A stretch of 64,000 nucleotides of DNA from Branchiostoma lanceolatum (lineage: Eukaryota; Chordata; Leptocardii; Amphioxiformes; Branchiostomatidae), in the NCBI RefSeq assembly GCF_035083965.1, contig NC_089739.1, positions 11,272,001 to 11,336,000 of the forward strand, written 5' to 3'. Below the pieces are notes generated by a model. The model searched no databases and was not told where the DNA came from. It saw only the letters and a list, made by a program, of their open reading frames with translations. A program made the translations under genes and the position numbers. Numbering within the stretch: position 1 is the stretch's first letter; each line of letters begins with the position of its first letter. Below, one piece after another: positions 54,120-63,504 of the stretch.

Positions 54120-54488
54120 CACACTTGTATGTTTTGTTAAGACGTGTTGACCTAAATGGCATTTTTGTGCTGCAAAATAGCCATATTAGTGTCATCTGTA
54201 AGGCTTTTCACCAGTTTTCTCATATGTCTGGATAGGTCAGATCTGACGGTCGCCCTGTACTAGCACTCCCACACAGGTAAGGTTTTTCAACTGTGTGTTT
54301 CATCATCACGTGTCGGTCAACTTGGACTTTCCGTGCAGTAGAATAGTCGCACTGGTAACATCTATAGGGCTTCTCACCTGTATGTTTTCTCTTGTGTAGG
54401 GCCAGAGTCGACCTTTTAGCAGTTCTGTATCCACACTCCTCGCATATGTAGGGTTTTTCACCAGTATGTTTGATCATAACGTGTTCCT
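54120..54488 (-). pseudogene. Decayed C-terminal fingers of zinc-finger gene B
   Basis: Continues the finger array of gene B after a frameshift at its 3' end (about 5 extra bases, around TACATACTGTATGTGCC near 54,530). Two good fingers are still readable (YICEECGYRTAKRSTLALHK and YRCYQCDYSTARKVQVDRHV at 54,290-54,460). A second shift follows at PYLCGSASTGRP, and further decayed fingers with stops reach about 54,120. This was once part of gene B, whose coding region now ends earlier. Confidence 0.8.
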
Positions 54489-55970
54489 CTAAATTGCCTT
54501 TCTGAGCAGCAGAATAGTCACACCAGGCACATACAGTATGTAAGGTTTCTCACCGGTGTGTGTTCTCATATGTCGAGATAAGGCAAACGTAGCAGCTGTC
54601 CTGTATCCGCACTCCCCACACATGTATGGCTTCTCACCGGTGTGTTTTGTCATGACATGTTTATCTAGTTGGCCTTTCTGTGCAGCAGAATAGTCGCACT
54701 GGTCACATTTGTAAGGTTTTTCACCTGAATGTGTTTTCACGTGCCGGGTTAGGTGAGACTTGACAGCCGTTCTATATCCGCACTCTCCACACATGTAGGG
54801 TTTCTCGCCAATGTGCTTTACCATGCCATGATGGTCTACGTGAGGTTTCTGTGCAGCAGAATAGTCGTACTGGTCACATTTGCATGGTTTCTCCTCTGTA
54901 TGTGTTCTCATATGTTGGGAAAAGTCAGACCTAACAGCAGTTCCGTAATCGCACTCCCCATACATGTAAGAATTATCACCAGTGTGTGTTCTCTGATGTC
55001 GGGATAGGTGGGACTTGTCAGCCGCCCTGTACCCGCACTGCTCACACATGTAGGGTCTCTCACCTGTGTGCGTTCTCTGATGTCGAGATAAGGTAGCACT
55101 ATGAGCAGTTCTGAATCCGCACTCCCCGCACATGTAGGGTTTCTCACCTGTATGTTTTCTCATATGCCTAAACATGTGACTTCTATTAGCCGACCGGTAA
55201 CAGCATTTCCAGCAAATGAAGGTATGTTTTACAGCACCGCTACCCTCTTGTACTGAATGGTTCTGTACAGCTGCCTGTGGCAAAACGTCTTCTTCACAAT
55301 CTGCACAATTTACACCGTACGTTTTGTAGTTTGAAACGTCTTCTTCGTCCTGTTGCTGTCCCGTGTCTGTTGTCTGCTCCCCCGTATTGTTCATCCCTAT
55401 CTGTCCAGTACGGACCTGTATATGTAGAGGTGATGAGCGTCCATCTTTAAACTTTGTACAGTTTACTGCGCATTTTTCCTCGCTTAGAACGTCCTGCTGC
55501 TGTCCCATGTCTGCTGCCAGCGCCCCACTGTTGTTACTCCTGTTCTCAGGATAACGAGTTGGCAGGTTTTCGTCGTACGTTTCCTGGTCCTCACCATACG
55601 TTTCCTGGTCATCATCCTGGTCCTCACCGTACGTTTCCTGGTCATCATCGTACGTTTCCTGGTCCTCACCGTACGTTTCCTGGTCCTCACCGTACGTTTC
55701 CTGGTCCTCATCGTACGTTTCCTGGTCCTCACCGTACGTTTCCTGGTCATCATCGTACGTTTCCTGGTCCTCACCGTACGTTTCCAGGTCCTCACCGTAC
55801 GTTTCCTGGTCCTCACCGTACGTTTCCTGGTACTCACTGTACGTTTCTTGGGATAACTCATACTGTTGTTTATCCTGGTGCCAACCAGTGTTTCCTGTCT
55901 CCTCCTCTTTGATGAGCGTTTTTTTCGCGGTTTGTCCCGCTTGAAGAGCCCTAAATGTTACCTCTTCCAT
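54489..55970 (-). CDS. C2H2 zinc-finger protein B with QETYGED repeats, C-terminus eroded
   Basis: 493 residues from the ATG at 55,970, two bases after a TTTCAAG acceptor. N-terminal order: MEEVTFRALQAG, an acidic KEEE motif, then residues 41-135 with 13 near-perfect copies of the 7-residue repeat QETYGED (variants QETYDDD, QETYDED). After that comes one copy of the module that is repeated in gene D (QQQDVLSEEKCAVNC ... LHIQVRTGQIGMNN). Eight C2H2 fingers follow. Two have lost a zinc-binding Cys (YMYGECDYG and CKCDQYDYS), and the frame breaks in the ninth, so the protein ends with an unrelated tail of about 20 residues. It is probably still expressed as a DNA-binding protein, but may be decaying. 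Confidence 0.85.
   Translation of the reverse strand: MEEVTFRALQAGQTAKKTLIKEEETGNTGWHQDKQQYELSQETYSEYQETYGEDQETYGEDLETYGEDQETYDDDQETYGEDQETYDEDQETYGEDQETYGEDQETYDDDQETYGEDQDDDQETYGEDQETYDENLPTRYPENRSNNSGALAADMGQQQDVLSEEKCAVNCTKFKDGRSSPLHIQVRTGQIGMNNTGEQTTDTGQQQDEEDVSNYKTYGVNCADCEEDVLPQAAVQNHSVQEGSGAVKHTFICWKCCYRSANRSHMFRHMRKHTGEKPYMCGECGFRTAHSATLSRHQRTHTGERPYMCEQCGYRAADKSHLSRHQRTHTGDNSYMYGECDYGTAVRSDFSQHMRTHTEEKPCKCDQYDYSAAQKPHVDHHGMVKHIGEKPYMCGECGYRTAVKSHLTRHVKTHSGEKPYKCDQCDYSAAQKGQLDKHVMTKHTGEKPYMCGECGYRTAATFALSRHMRTHTGEKPYILYVPGVTILLLRKAI
55565..55860 (-). repeat. 21-bp coding minisatellite (QETYGED)n
   Basis: About 13 full units of 21 bases plus one partial unit; on the plus strand the unit reads CGTACGTTTCCTGGTCCTCA. 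Because the period is a multiple of three, copy-number change keeps the frame. It yields a strongly acidic stretch with evenly spaced Tyr. Gene D has a single related unit (QETYSED), the likely ancestral state. Confidence 0.95.
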
Positions 55971-55988
55971 CCCTTGAAACAGAGGCAA

Positions 55989-57986
55989 GATGATGTTGGA
56001 TTAATGATTTAGATTAATTATTAATTATAGAGGCTAATTTTGCTCCTTTGGAAAGCAGAAAAGGGCGCGGCTTTTACATAAGAAATTTTGCTGCTAAATG
56101 ATTTTTTTTTCATTTCACATGAACAAAATCAATATGAGAAGAACAGAAAACATACGATAATAAACATAAATAAATAAATACAACGGATACTGTCACATAG
56201 ATACATAAACATAATATACAATCTGAAAGGAAACTGAATACAAATCATGTTCATCGAATGGATAAACAAGGAAAACAAACATATAACATCTATTTATGTA
56301 GCATTGAGAATAACACGCAGGAAGGCATGAATAATATTCAAGTTTAATTGCTGCTAAATTAACACGGTATCTTTTTTATGCTTCTGAGATGTCATGTTTC
56401 CGTTGAATATCCTATAGCTTCTTGAATTGTTCTGGCAAAATTACGGAAACACACAGTTTTATCAATTAAAACAACGGTACCGTCTAGTTGCTGGTATGTG
56501 CCCCACTTCCTCTACGAGACATTATTAGCCAACACATGAACTCGCATTAAAAACAAAAATCTGCCAAGATCTACTCCTAGAGAACCCAGTAAAACAACAA
56601 CGTTTGTGATTTCTGTACCTCTTCTGGTGGTATATCTAAGGTAGAAATCGTCAGTTGGTAACTGAGATTGCAGTTACAGTTATACTGCCCCGGGGACACC
56701 CCCCCACCCCTCCCCACCAAAGACCGATCCCAAACACATTTAAAAGTCTCATTTACCGACGAACAAGCACCAACCAGGAAGCGTTAAGGAGAATCAAATG
56801 TCTTACCAATAGGTTTCTGATATGTACGACTTTTGAAATGCCGTAAGAATCACGTCAGTTCAGAAAAATTATGATCCTGTGTTGAGTATGACGCCATCGC
56901 TCCAACCGGTCAAAGGTGAGAGGTCACAAACGTGATTCTCTATTGATCATGGGTCAAACCATATGTAACAGCTTGTCGCTTTACTCTCCTAGGTTTTGTG
57001 CCTAGATCTTCTTCAATGTATATTTCATGTCACTGTGGCACTCATTATCTCCATGGAGGTATTCTCTTGGATCTGTCTGTGTGTCTGTGTGTTCCGGATT
57101 TTTGTAGTCAGCATAACTCAAGGACTAATGGATGGATTACAATGATATTTTGTATGGTAGGTGTTGGGAAGACAAAGGTAGAGGTCGATGTGGGCCCCCT
57201 GGCAAGTGACTTTCGTACTGCAGTAGAACTTTAAAAAAGTCTTTTGACCTGAACGGGCTATGGTCTTGATTAATTTTTGGTGGCAGGAAGCTAGCGATTT
57301 AAGGAAGAATGGTGGTGTAGGTTTGGTCCCCCTAGTAGCTTTTCCTATAACTACACTGGCGTTTGTGTCAAAATCTTTTGTCATACTCAGTATGCAGGTA
57401 GCTCAGACAAAGATGTACACAATAAAATGCAAATTAGTACTTTTTCAATGATTAATGAGGAAAATTTATATTTGTAGGGTTTTTGTAAAATAGGAGCCAA
57501 ATAAATGTGGCATATTTAATCTAAGGTATGTGGAACATCTACAGATGACAAGTATTCCAATAAGGGCGTTATTTGCATAATTCATATGAAAGTGCCATAA
57601 TGCCTTTGTTGCAAAACGGTAGGAATTTCATACTCATTCTATATATGTGTAAGTTTGTTGAAAGTGTACATCACTATGTATATATATTATGTGTATGTGT
57701 CAGTTATTTGCATAATTTATGATGAAATGTAAACATGGCATTCTGCCAAAATAAAGGACTTTCACACACACAATATATGTTATTTTGGTAGAAAAGACCA
57801 TCCCTAAAATAGATTATGCTAATTGCAGCCTTATCAATATAATGATAATGATAGAATGATAAATCTACAAAGGCTCAAAATATTTCTTGTATGTATGAGG
57901 TCTCTGAACTCTTTTTCCTACTGCATTTTGCCACCTATTGCTTCTTTTACTGTACAGTAGCCACAATCATCTCAACTACAGGTTTT
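55989..57986. other. Intergenic between zinc-finger genes B and C
   Basis: Contains the upstream region of gene B. At about 57,000-57,480 there is a sequence that looks like an interspersed repeat (ATAACTCAAGGACTAATGG, GGTAGGTGTTGGGAAGAC), though no second copy is in this window. At about 57,900-57,986 lies a decayed finger beyond the stop of gene C. I found no other exon. The upstream part does not show the shared promoter blocks seen for genes A and C. Confidence 0.45.
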
Positions 57987-59333
57987 CTAACCAGTGTGTT
58001 TAGCCATGTGTTCTTTAAACCTATGTTTTCGTGTAGTCGAATAGTCGCACTGATCACACTTGAAGGGTTTGTCATGTGTTCTCATATGTTGTGATAGGTC
58101 AGACTTCAAAGCCGCCCTGTATCCACACTTAACACACATGTAGGGTCTCTCACCAGTGTGTTTTGTCATGACGTGTCGGTCAAGATCTCGTTTCTGTGTA
58201 GAAGAATATTTACACTGGTTGCATTTGTAGGGTCTTTTGCCTGTGTGCGTTGTCATATGTCGGAATAGAGAAGACCTGTCAGCTGTCCTGTATCCACACT
58301 CCGCGCACATGTAAGGCTTTTCACCGGTGTGGTGTACCATAACGTGTCGGTCTGAGTCACTCTTCTGCGCAGCTGAATAGTCACAGTAGTCACATTTGTA
58401 GGGTTTCTCACCGGTGTGTTTTCTCCAATGTCGGTATAGAGCTGATCTTGTGGCTGTCTTGTATCCGCACTCCCCACATGTAAAGGGTTTCTCACCTGTA
58501 TGTATTCTCATGTGTTTGGACATGGTAGACTTATCGACTGTCTTGTATCCGCACTCCTCGCACTTGTATTGCTTGTCATCAGTATGTTTTTTCATATGTA
58601 GGACAAGGGCAGCTGGAACTGCCGTTCTGAATCCACACTCTCCACACATCAAGGGTTTCTCACCGCTGTGTTTTGCAAGGAAGTGTCGGTCGACGCTGCA
58701 TTTCTGTGTTGCAGAATAGTCGCACTGGTCGCATTTGTAAGGTTTCTCGCCAGTATGCGTTCTAGCATGTTTGGATAAGGCAGTCCTAACTGCGGTCCTG
58801 TATCCACACTCCCCACACATGTAGGGTTTTTCACCTGTATGCTTTATCCGAATATGTTGGTCTATACAGTTTTTTTCTGAAGCTGAGTAGTCACACTGGT
58901 CACAAGTGTAGGGTTTTTCACCTGTATGTTTTCTCATGTGCCTGGTCAGGCACACCTTAATAGCAGCCCTGTATCCACACTCCCCACACAGGTAGAGTTT
59001 CTTGTCGCTGTGTTTTAACATGACATGCTGGCGTAAATGAGGCTTCTGTGCAGCAGCATAGTCACATTGGTCACATTTATACGGTTTCTCACCTGTATGT
59101 TTTCTCTTATGCTTGGTTAGATTAGACGGATCAACTGTTCTAAATCCACACTCCTCACACACACAGGGGTTTTCACCGGTGTGTCTGAACTTGTGTTGGT
59201 TTAATAGGCTTTTATGTGCTGTAGAATAGTCACACTGGTCACATTTGTGAGGTTTTTCTCCTGTATGCTTTATCTTATGTCGTGTCAACTTGCTCCTCGG
59301 GGATGGCTTTTGCCCACAGGTCCGCTGATCCAT
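57987..59333 (-). CDS. C2H2 zinc-finger protein C, 15 fingers
   Basis: 448 residues from ATG (MDQRTCGQ) at 59,333; acceptor TTCCCTCACAG lies 9 bases upstream. There is almost no N-terminal region: a broken half-finger (SPRSKLTRHKIKH, no Cys pair) leads into 15 intact C2H2 fingers with TGEKP-type linkers. CDQCDYS fingers (His-x4-His) and GECGYRTA fingers (His-x3-His) alternate for most of the array, with three GECGYKT-type fingers in a row in the middle (fingers 8-10). The linker between fingers 14 and 15 is shortened (THDKPFKC). It ends KHTG-stop, and the DNA beyond still encodes pieces of another finger (KTC, CGYCTVKEA). The acidic N-terminal module of B and D is missing. Probable nuclear DNA-binding protein. 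Confidence 0.92.
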   Translation of the reverse strand: MDQRTCGQKPSPRSKLTRHKIKHTGEKPHKCDQCDYSTAHKSLLNQHKFRHTGENPCVCEECGFRTVDPSNLTKHKRKHTGEKPYKCDQCDYAAAQKPHLRQHVMLKHSDKKLYLCGECGYRAAIKVCLTRHMRKHTGEKPYTCDQCDYSASEKNCIDQHIRIKHTGEKPYMCGECGYRTAVRTALSKHARTHTGEKPYKCDQCDYSATQKCSVDRHFLAKHSGEKPLMCGECGFRTAVPAALVLHMKKHTDDKQYKCEECGYKTVDKSTMSKHMRIHTGEKPFTCGECGYKTATRSALYRHWRKHTGEKPYKCDYCDYSAAQKSDSDRHVMVHHTGEKPYMCAECGYRTADRSSLFRHMTTHTGKRPYKCNQCKYSSTQKRDLDRHVMTKHTGERPYMCVKCGYRAALKSDLSQHMRTHDKPFKCDQCDYSTTRKHRFKEHMAKHTG

Positions 59334-59344
59334 ATTTGGCAACT

Positions 59345-60147
59345 GTGAGGGAATAGAGAAGGAAAGTGAAAACTTTAATTCACCAGATTATATTCATCAT
59401 GAACTTGATGAAGTGGGGAATATGACCTTCCTTGTAGTATATGTATTTACCCCCCTCCCCAATAAAAAAGACCTCCTTGTTAGACAACTTTACCAGTCCT
59501 CTGCTTGTCATGGTTTGTGTATACAGAATGTCATATGTATAAAAAACTATGTACATCATTATATGTACAACAAACTACTTTAACTTCAATACAATGTTCA
59601 CAAACTGCTACAGCAATATAGAGATCGAGCTAAGTGAATTAAACATGTGGCGAAAAACATCCAAAATTACATCTTGTTCCTTTAAGCTAGGTTTTACTTT
59701 GTAAATTTGGTTACTGTTTCTAGGTCAAATTATAGTGACGTCATTGGTACACTTACTACTCAAAATGTGACAAAGTTTCTCAAGTAGACCTGTTTAACTT
59801 GTAATTCTTCGCATTCCCGCTGGGTGGTCAAAGATTATCCATCATTCTATGAGGCAGTTTCTTTGTTCCAAGATTACCATATTGGCATAGGTTGTTACGT
59901 TTGCTTAGAATCATTATATTACACTTAAAATTTTCGCCCCCCCCTCCCCACATACATTTATGACGTCATAAGTTACCTCCAAACACACTAATACAGTTAG
60001 GTTAGCGTTAAACAAGCATATCCCATTAAGCTATAGAAGTCTGAAAATATCTTACTTGTCGTTTATGATACGTTCGAAGGAAAATGATGCTTTAAGAAAA
60101 CTAAAAGTTTCGTCAGATCAACAGGTGACTTTTCAGGAAGAAACAAA
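59345..60147 (-). promoter_or_regulatory. Upstream region of zinc-finger gene C, paralogous to that of gene A
   Basis: The same landmarks in the same order as 51,296-52,116 (GTTAGACAACTTTACC, CCAGTCCTCTGC, GTCAAATTATAGTG, TACGTTTGCTTAGAATCATT, CCCCTCCCCACA), ending at AAAATGGCGG (60,145-60,154). It should contain the non-coding first exon and promoter. ATGGCGG in the same place in two paralogues suggests a functional element, either a YY1-type site or the start codon of a divergent transcript. Confidence 0.55.
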
Positions 60148-60262
60148 ATGGCGGAAAATCATATGGGATTAAAGGTCAGGGGTCGAAAACCTGATATTCA
60201 GGTTGGGTATAGGTCAAAGATCAGTTTACCGCTTAACGCTTTATGTTCCAAGGATTCACATA

Positions 60263-60449
60263 ATAAGCTAGTTCGGAGTTGCTACAACGCATGTGCAGTG
60301 TCAAAGGTGAAGGCCCCCGCGACGGAAACAAGACCCGTCTGGGCGTTGTTATGCAAAACGAGACAATGTGGAGGCGAGCACTGTGTTCAAGCCGGGGGCC
60401 TTCACCTTTGACACTGCACATGCGTAGTAGCAACTCCGAACTAGCTTAT
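60263..60449. mobile_element. Palindromic element with 57-bp inverted arms
   Basis: 60,263-60,319 (ATAAGCTAGTTCGGAGTT...) and 60,393-60,449 are reverse complements with a single mismatch in 57 positions. The 73-base centre includes TTGTTATGCAAA and CGAGACAATG, shared with the SINE at 37.0-37.2 kb. Such well-kept arms indicate a recent insertion or gene conversion. It lies just upstream of the ATGGCGG element of gene C. Confidence 0.75.
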
Positions 60450-61099
60450 ACATGCGTATTTCAAAGCGTGGACTTGTTTCGGCGTATCAGCAAACTCAAC
60501 CAGGTGTAAAAATCGGTTACTTTTCTCTATACGTGGCATTTTTAAAGTAAGTTATGAAGAACGTGGGAGTGCAGAGCCAGCGATATAAAAAAAAAAAAGA
60601 TAATAATAACAAGAACAAACGAAATAGTTTATTCAAAACGATTTAAAACATTTCTACATGGTTGTTTGGGGAAATTCGTCATCAAAAACTAATTAAAATC
60701 GATGGCTACAATGTCAAAATTATCTAGAAAAAGCTAATTTGGCTATACTGAATGATACAGTCTGATATACGACAGTTTGTAAGAAAGTGACGAGACGTTA
60801 AAAAACGGCACAAGTACAGTGTTTTTGTGCACTGAATTTGCTGTAGTTAAGTTGTCATACATTGTACAGCATATCCGTTGTTAGTCAGTAAAGTTACATA
60901 TAAATTATCGATACATGTTGATGGTTGTGTGTTTTTCTAAGAAATCATTTCTCACAACTATTATCTTACAGGCTATCAAACGTTTTGTGAGTCTTGTTGC
61001 TTAACTAAATCATTTACCTATCTCCTCACCCACTTTCTAATCAATGTGTGGGTTTAGGCTATGTCTGTACTCAGTAGAATATTCACACAGATGGTATTT
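60450..61099. other. Gene-free stretch downstream of zinc-finger gene D
   Basis: AT-rich; an A12 run lies near 60,588. The 3' UTR of gene D is expected here. Just beyond its stop (61,030-61,099) a decayed finger is readable (KYHLCEYSTEYRHSLN). Confidence 0.45.
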
Positions 61100-63091
61100 C
61101 TAACGCTTCTCACGGGTATGTTTTTTCATGTGTCGGGATAAGGTAGATTTAGCAGCCGATCTGTATCCGCACTCATCACATGCGTAGGGTTTCTCGCCGG
61201 TGTGTGTTCTCTTGTGTAGGGTGAAGGAAGACTTGTGAGCTGTCCCGTATCCGCACTCCTCACACACGAAGGGTGGCACGTCAGTGTGTTTGGTTAAAAC
61301 GTGTCTGTGTAATGGACGTTTGTCTGAAGCGGCGTAGTCACATTGGTCACATCGGTAAGGTCTTTCACCCGTATGTTTTCTCATATGAGTGGTTAGGTCT
61401 GTACTATTAGTGGTTCCGTATCCGCATTCCTTGCACACATAGGGTTTAACACCGTTGTGTTTCATTATGAAATGCTTGACTAAATTAGTTTTCTGTGCAG
61501 CAGAATAGTCGCACTGGTCACATTTGTAGGGTTTCTCACCGGTATGAGTTCTCTGGTGGGCGGATAGGGACGAACTGTGAGTGGTCCTGTATCCGCACAC
61601 ATCGCACATGTAGGGCTTCTCACCGGTATGTTTTCTCTTATGGCTGGTTAATAATTTCTTGTCAGCTGCCATGTGTCCGCACTCCTCACACATATATGGT
61701 TTCTCACCGGTGTGCGTTTTCATATGATTACGAAAGGAATTAATCAAAGCCGTCCTGTATCCACACTCCCCACACACGTAGGGTTTCTCATCGGTGTGTT
61801 TTGTCAAGATGTGTTTGGCTAACTGACCTTTTGCTGAAGCTGAATAGTCACACTGGTCACATTTGAAGGGTCTCTCACCAGTATGTTTTCTCATATGGTA
61901 GGTTAGGCTCGAATTGTTAATGGTCCCGTATCCGCATTCCTCGCACACGAAAGGCTTTTCATCGTTGTGTTTCATTATGACATGCTTAACTAAATTAGTT
62001 TTCTGTGCAGCAGAATAGTCGCACTGGTCGCATTTGTGGGGTTTCTCACTGGTATGTGTTCTCTTGTGTGCGGATAGGGAAGAACTTTGAGCGGTCCTGA
62101 ATCCGCACACATCGCACATGTATGGTTTCTCACCGGTGTGTCTTCTCTTATGTCGGGCTAAGACAGACTTTATAGTTGCGCTGTATCCGCACTCTTCACA
62201 CATGTAATTTCTTTTACCAGTACGTTTTGTCATCGCGCGTTGGTCTAGAGTACTTCTATCCGGAGCACATGTTGTTTTCGATGAGACCACTTCATCGTAT
62301 CCGGTAGAGTTCACTCTGCACGTTTTGTCATTAGGATCGTCCTTTTCCTCGTTCTGCTGGCGTACCATGTCTGTTGTCTGCTCCTTAATGTTGTTCATCA
62401 CAACCGGTCCAGTTTTGATCTCTACATGTAAATGTGTTGAGACCTCAGGCTCTGTACAGTTTACCTCGCATGTTTCCTCGCTTAGAACGTCCTGCTGCTG
62501 TGCTATGTCGGCTGTCTGCTGTCGCTTGATGTGCATAGCAATCTGTCCAGTTTCGACATCTACATGTAGATCTGCCGGGATCTCAGGTTGCGTACAGTTT
62601 ACCCCACACGTTTCCTTGCTTAGAACGTCCTGCTGCAGTGCTATGTCTGCTGCCTGATCCTCAATGTTGTTTACCACAACCTGTCCAGTTTCGACCTGTA
62701 CATGAAGATGTGCTGAAACTTCAGGCTCTTTACAGTTCACCCCATACGTTTCTTCTTCCTCGCTAAGAATATCCTGCTGCCGTGCTATGTCTGCTGTCTG
62801 GTCCTTCTTGTTGTTCTTCACAATCTGTCCTGAGCCAACCTCTACATGTAAATGTTCTGAGACCTCAGGCTGAGTATAGTTTTCCCCGCATGTTTCCTCA
62901 CGTGGAACGTCCTGCTGACTTCCAGTTTCTGTTCCCGGGTCCTCACTGTAAGTTTCCTGGAATACCATGTCCTCATCTTCATCCTGTTGCCTTCCCGTGT
63001 CTCCCGTCCCCTCCTCTTTGATGTTCGTCTTGTTCGCAGTTTGTTCTGTGCGAAGTTGTTTAACAGGAGGCCCACAGGATAACTTGTCCAT
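61100..63091 (-). CDS. C2H2 zinc-finger protein D with four-fold N-terminal module, 13 fingers
   Basis: 663 residues from ATG (MDKLSCGPPVKQLRTEQ) at 63,091, two bases after a clear acceptor (CTTCTATTTCAG). N-terminal part: conserved start, KEEGTGDTG acidic segment, one QETYSED unit, then four tandem copies of a module of about 47 residues (about 56-97, 98-145, 146-192, 193-239) and a worn fifth. The module consensus is roughly TADIAxQQDVLSEETC, then VNCTxPEVSxHLHVxVxTGQ, then IxMNNI. Then 13 C2H2 fingers from about residue 300. Fingers 1-6 and 7-12 correspond one to one (for example both second fingers begin YMCDVCG), showing an internal six-finger duplication. Probable DNA-binding regulator; the module may mediate protein contacts, which is inference. 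Confidence 0.92.
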   Translation of the reverse strand: MDKLSCGPPVKQLRTEQTANKTNIKEEGTGDTGRQQDEDEDMVFQETYSEDPGTETGSQQDVPREETCGENYTQPEVSEHLHVEVGSGQIVKNNKKDQTADIARQQDILSEEEETYGVNCKEPEVSAHLHVQVETGQVVVNNIEDQAADIALQQDVLSKETCGVNCTQPEIPADLHVDVETGQIAMHIKRQQTADIAQQQDVLSEETCEVNCTEPEVSTHLHVEIKTGPVVMNNIKEQTTDMVRQQNEEKDDPNDKTCRVNSTGYDEVVSSKTTCAPDRSTLDQRAMTKRTGKRNYMCEECGYSATIKSVLARHKRRHTGEKPYMCDVCGFRTAQSSSLSAHKRTHTSEKPHKCDQCDYSAAQKTNLVKHVIMKHNDEKPFVCEECGYGTINNSSLTYHMRKHTGERPFKCDQCDYSASAKGQLAKHILTKHTDEKPYVCGECGYRTALINSFRNHMKTHTGEKPYMCEECGHMAADKKLLTSHKRKHTGEKPYMCDVCGYRTTHSSSLSAHQRTHTGEKPYKCDQCDYSAAQKTNLVKHFIMKHNGVKPYVCKECGYGTTNSTDLTTHMRKHTGERPYRCDQCDYAASDKRPLHRHVLTKHTDVPPFVCEECGYGTAHKSSFTLHKRTHTGEKPYACDECGYRSAAKSTLSRHMKKHTREKR
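62296..62926 (-). repeat. ~141-bp coding tandem repeat (47-residue module)
   Basis: Four copies and a degenerate fifth within gene D. The plus-strand landmarks GCTTAGAACGTCCTGCTGC, CAGTTTACCCC and ACATGTAAATG recur at that spacing. One module is present in gene B (about 55,390-55,510), so the expansion is specific to gene D or lost elsewhere. Confidence 0.9.
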
Positions 63092-63504
63092 TTCTGAAAT
63101 AGAAGTTAACACATTTCAGAGGGAATCCAAATACAGTATCACTTATGTGGTAAACGTGTGTAGCGTAGATGCTAATTTTTTGAATAACAAAAACAAACTA
63201 AAAGGTTAAGCCCCAAACTTACATGCAATTATTTTTTGTCAACGAAATTAGCTAACTTAGTGAAAACAACAATAGTTTGTAGCGACATGGATAATGTCTT
63301 CGTTCTTGTACCGTAGAGTATGCATGTCCTTGTACATAAGAGGTCAATAAGTCTAGATATATAGAAAGTTTTATGTACCTAAACCTTAAGTCTTGCTAAT
63401 AAACCTATCTATCAACCAATTTCCTCACACATATTCTAATTTGTGTGTCCAGTCATATGTTAGTTTAAGGTATGTCTGTGCACATCGGAATAGTCGCACC
63501 GATT
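63092..63504. other. Intergenic between zinc-finger genes D and E
   Basis: Contains the non-coding upstream part of gene D (intron ending at 63,093) and the 3' flank of gene E, including a decayed finger at about 63,450-63,504. Unlike A and C, no ATGGCGG element or palindrome is visible in this short gap. Confidence 0.5.

Noticed and set aside
55454-55912. Plus-strand TFPGPHR repeat protein
   Set aside because: Antisense shadow of the (QETYGED)n coding minisatellite, with no zinc-finger or other domain on that strand.
57987-59342. Upstream extension of gene C, B and D starts to TTG or GTG codons
   Set aside because: Splice acceptors lie at or inside those extensions, and eukaryotic starts are ATG. 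I used the first ATG after the acceptor (59,333; 55,970; 63,091).
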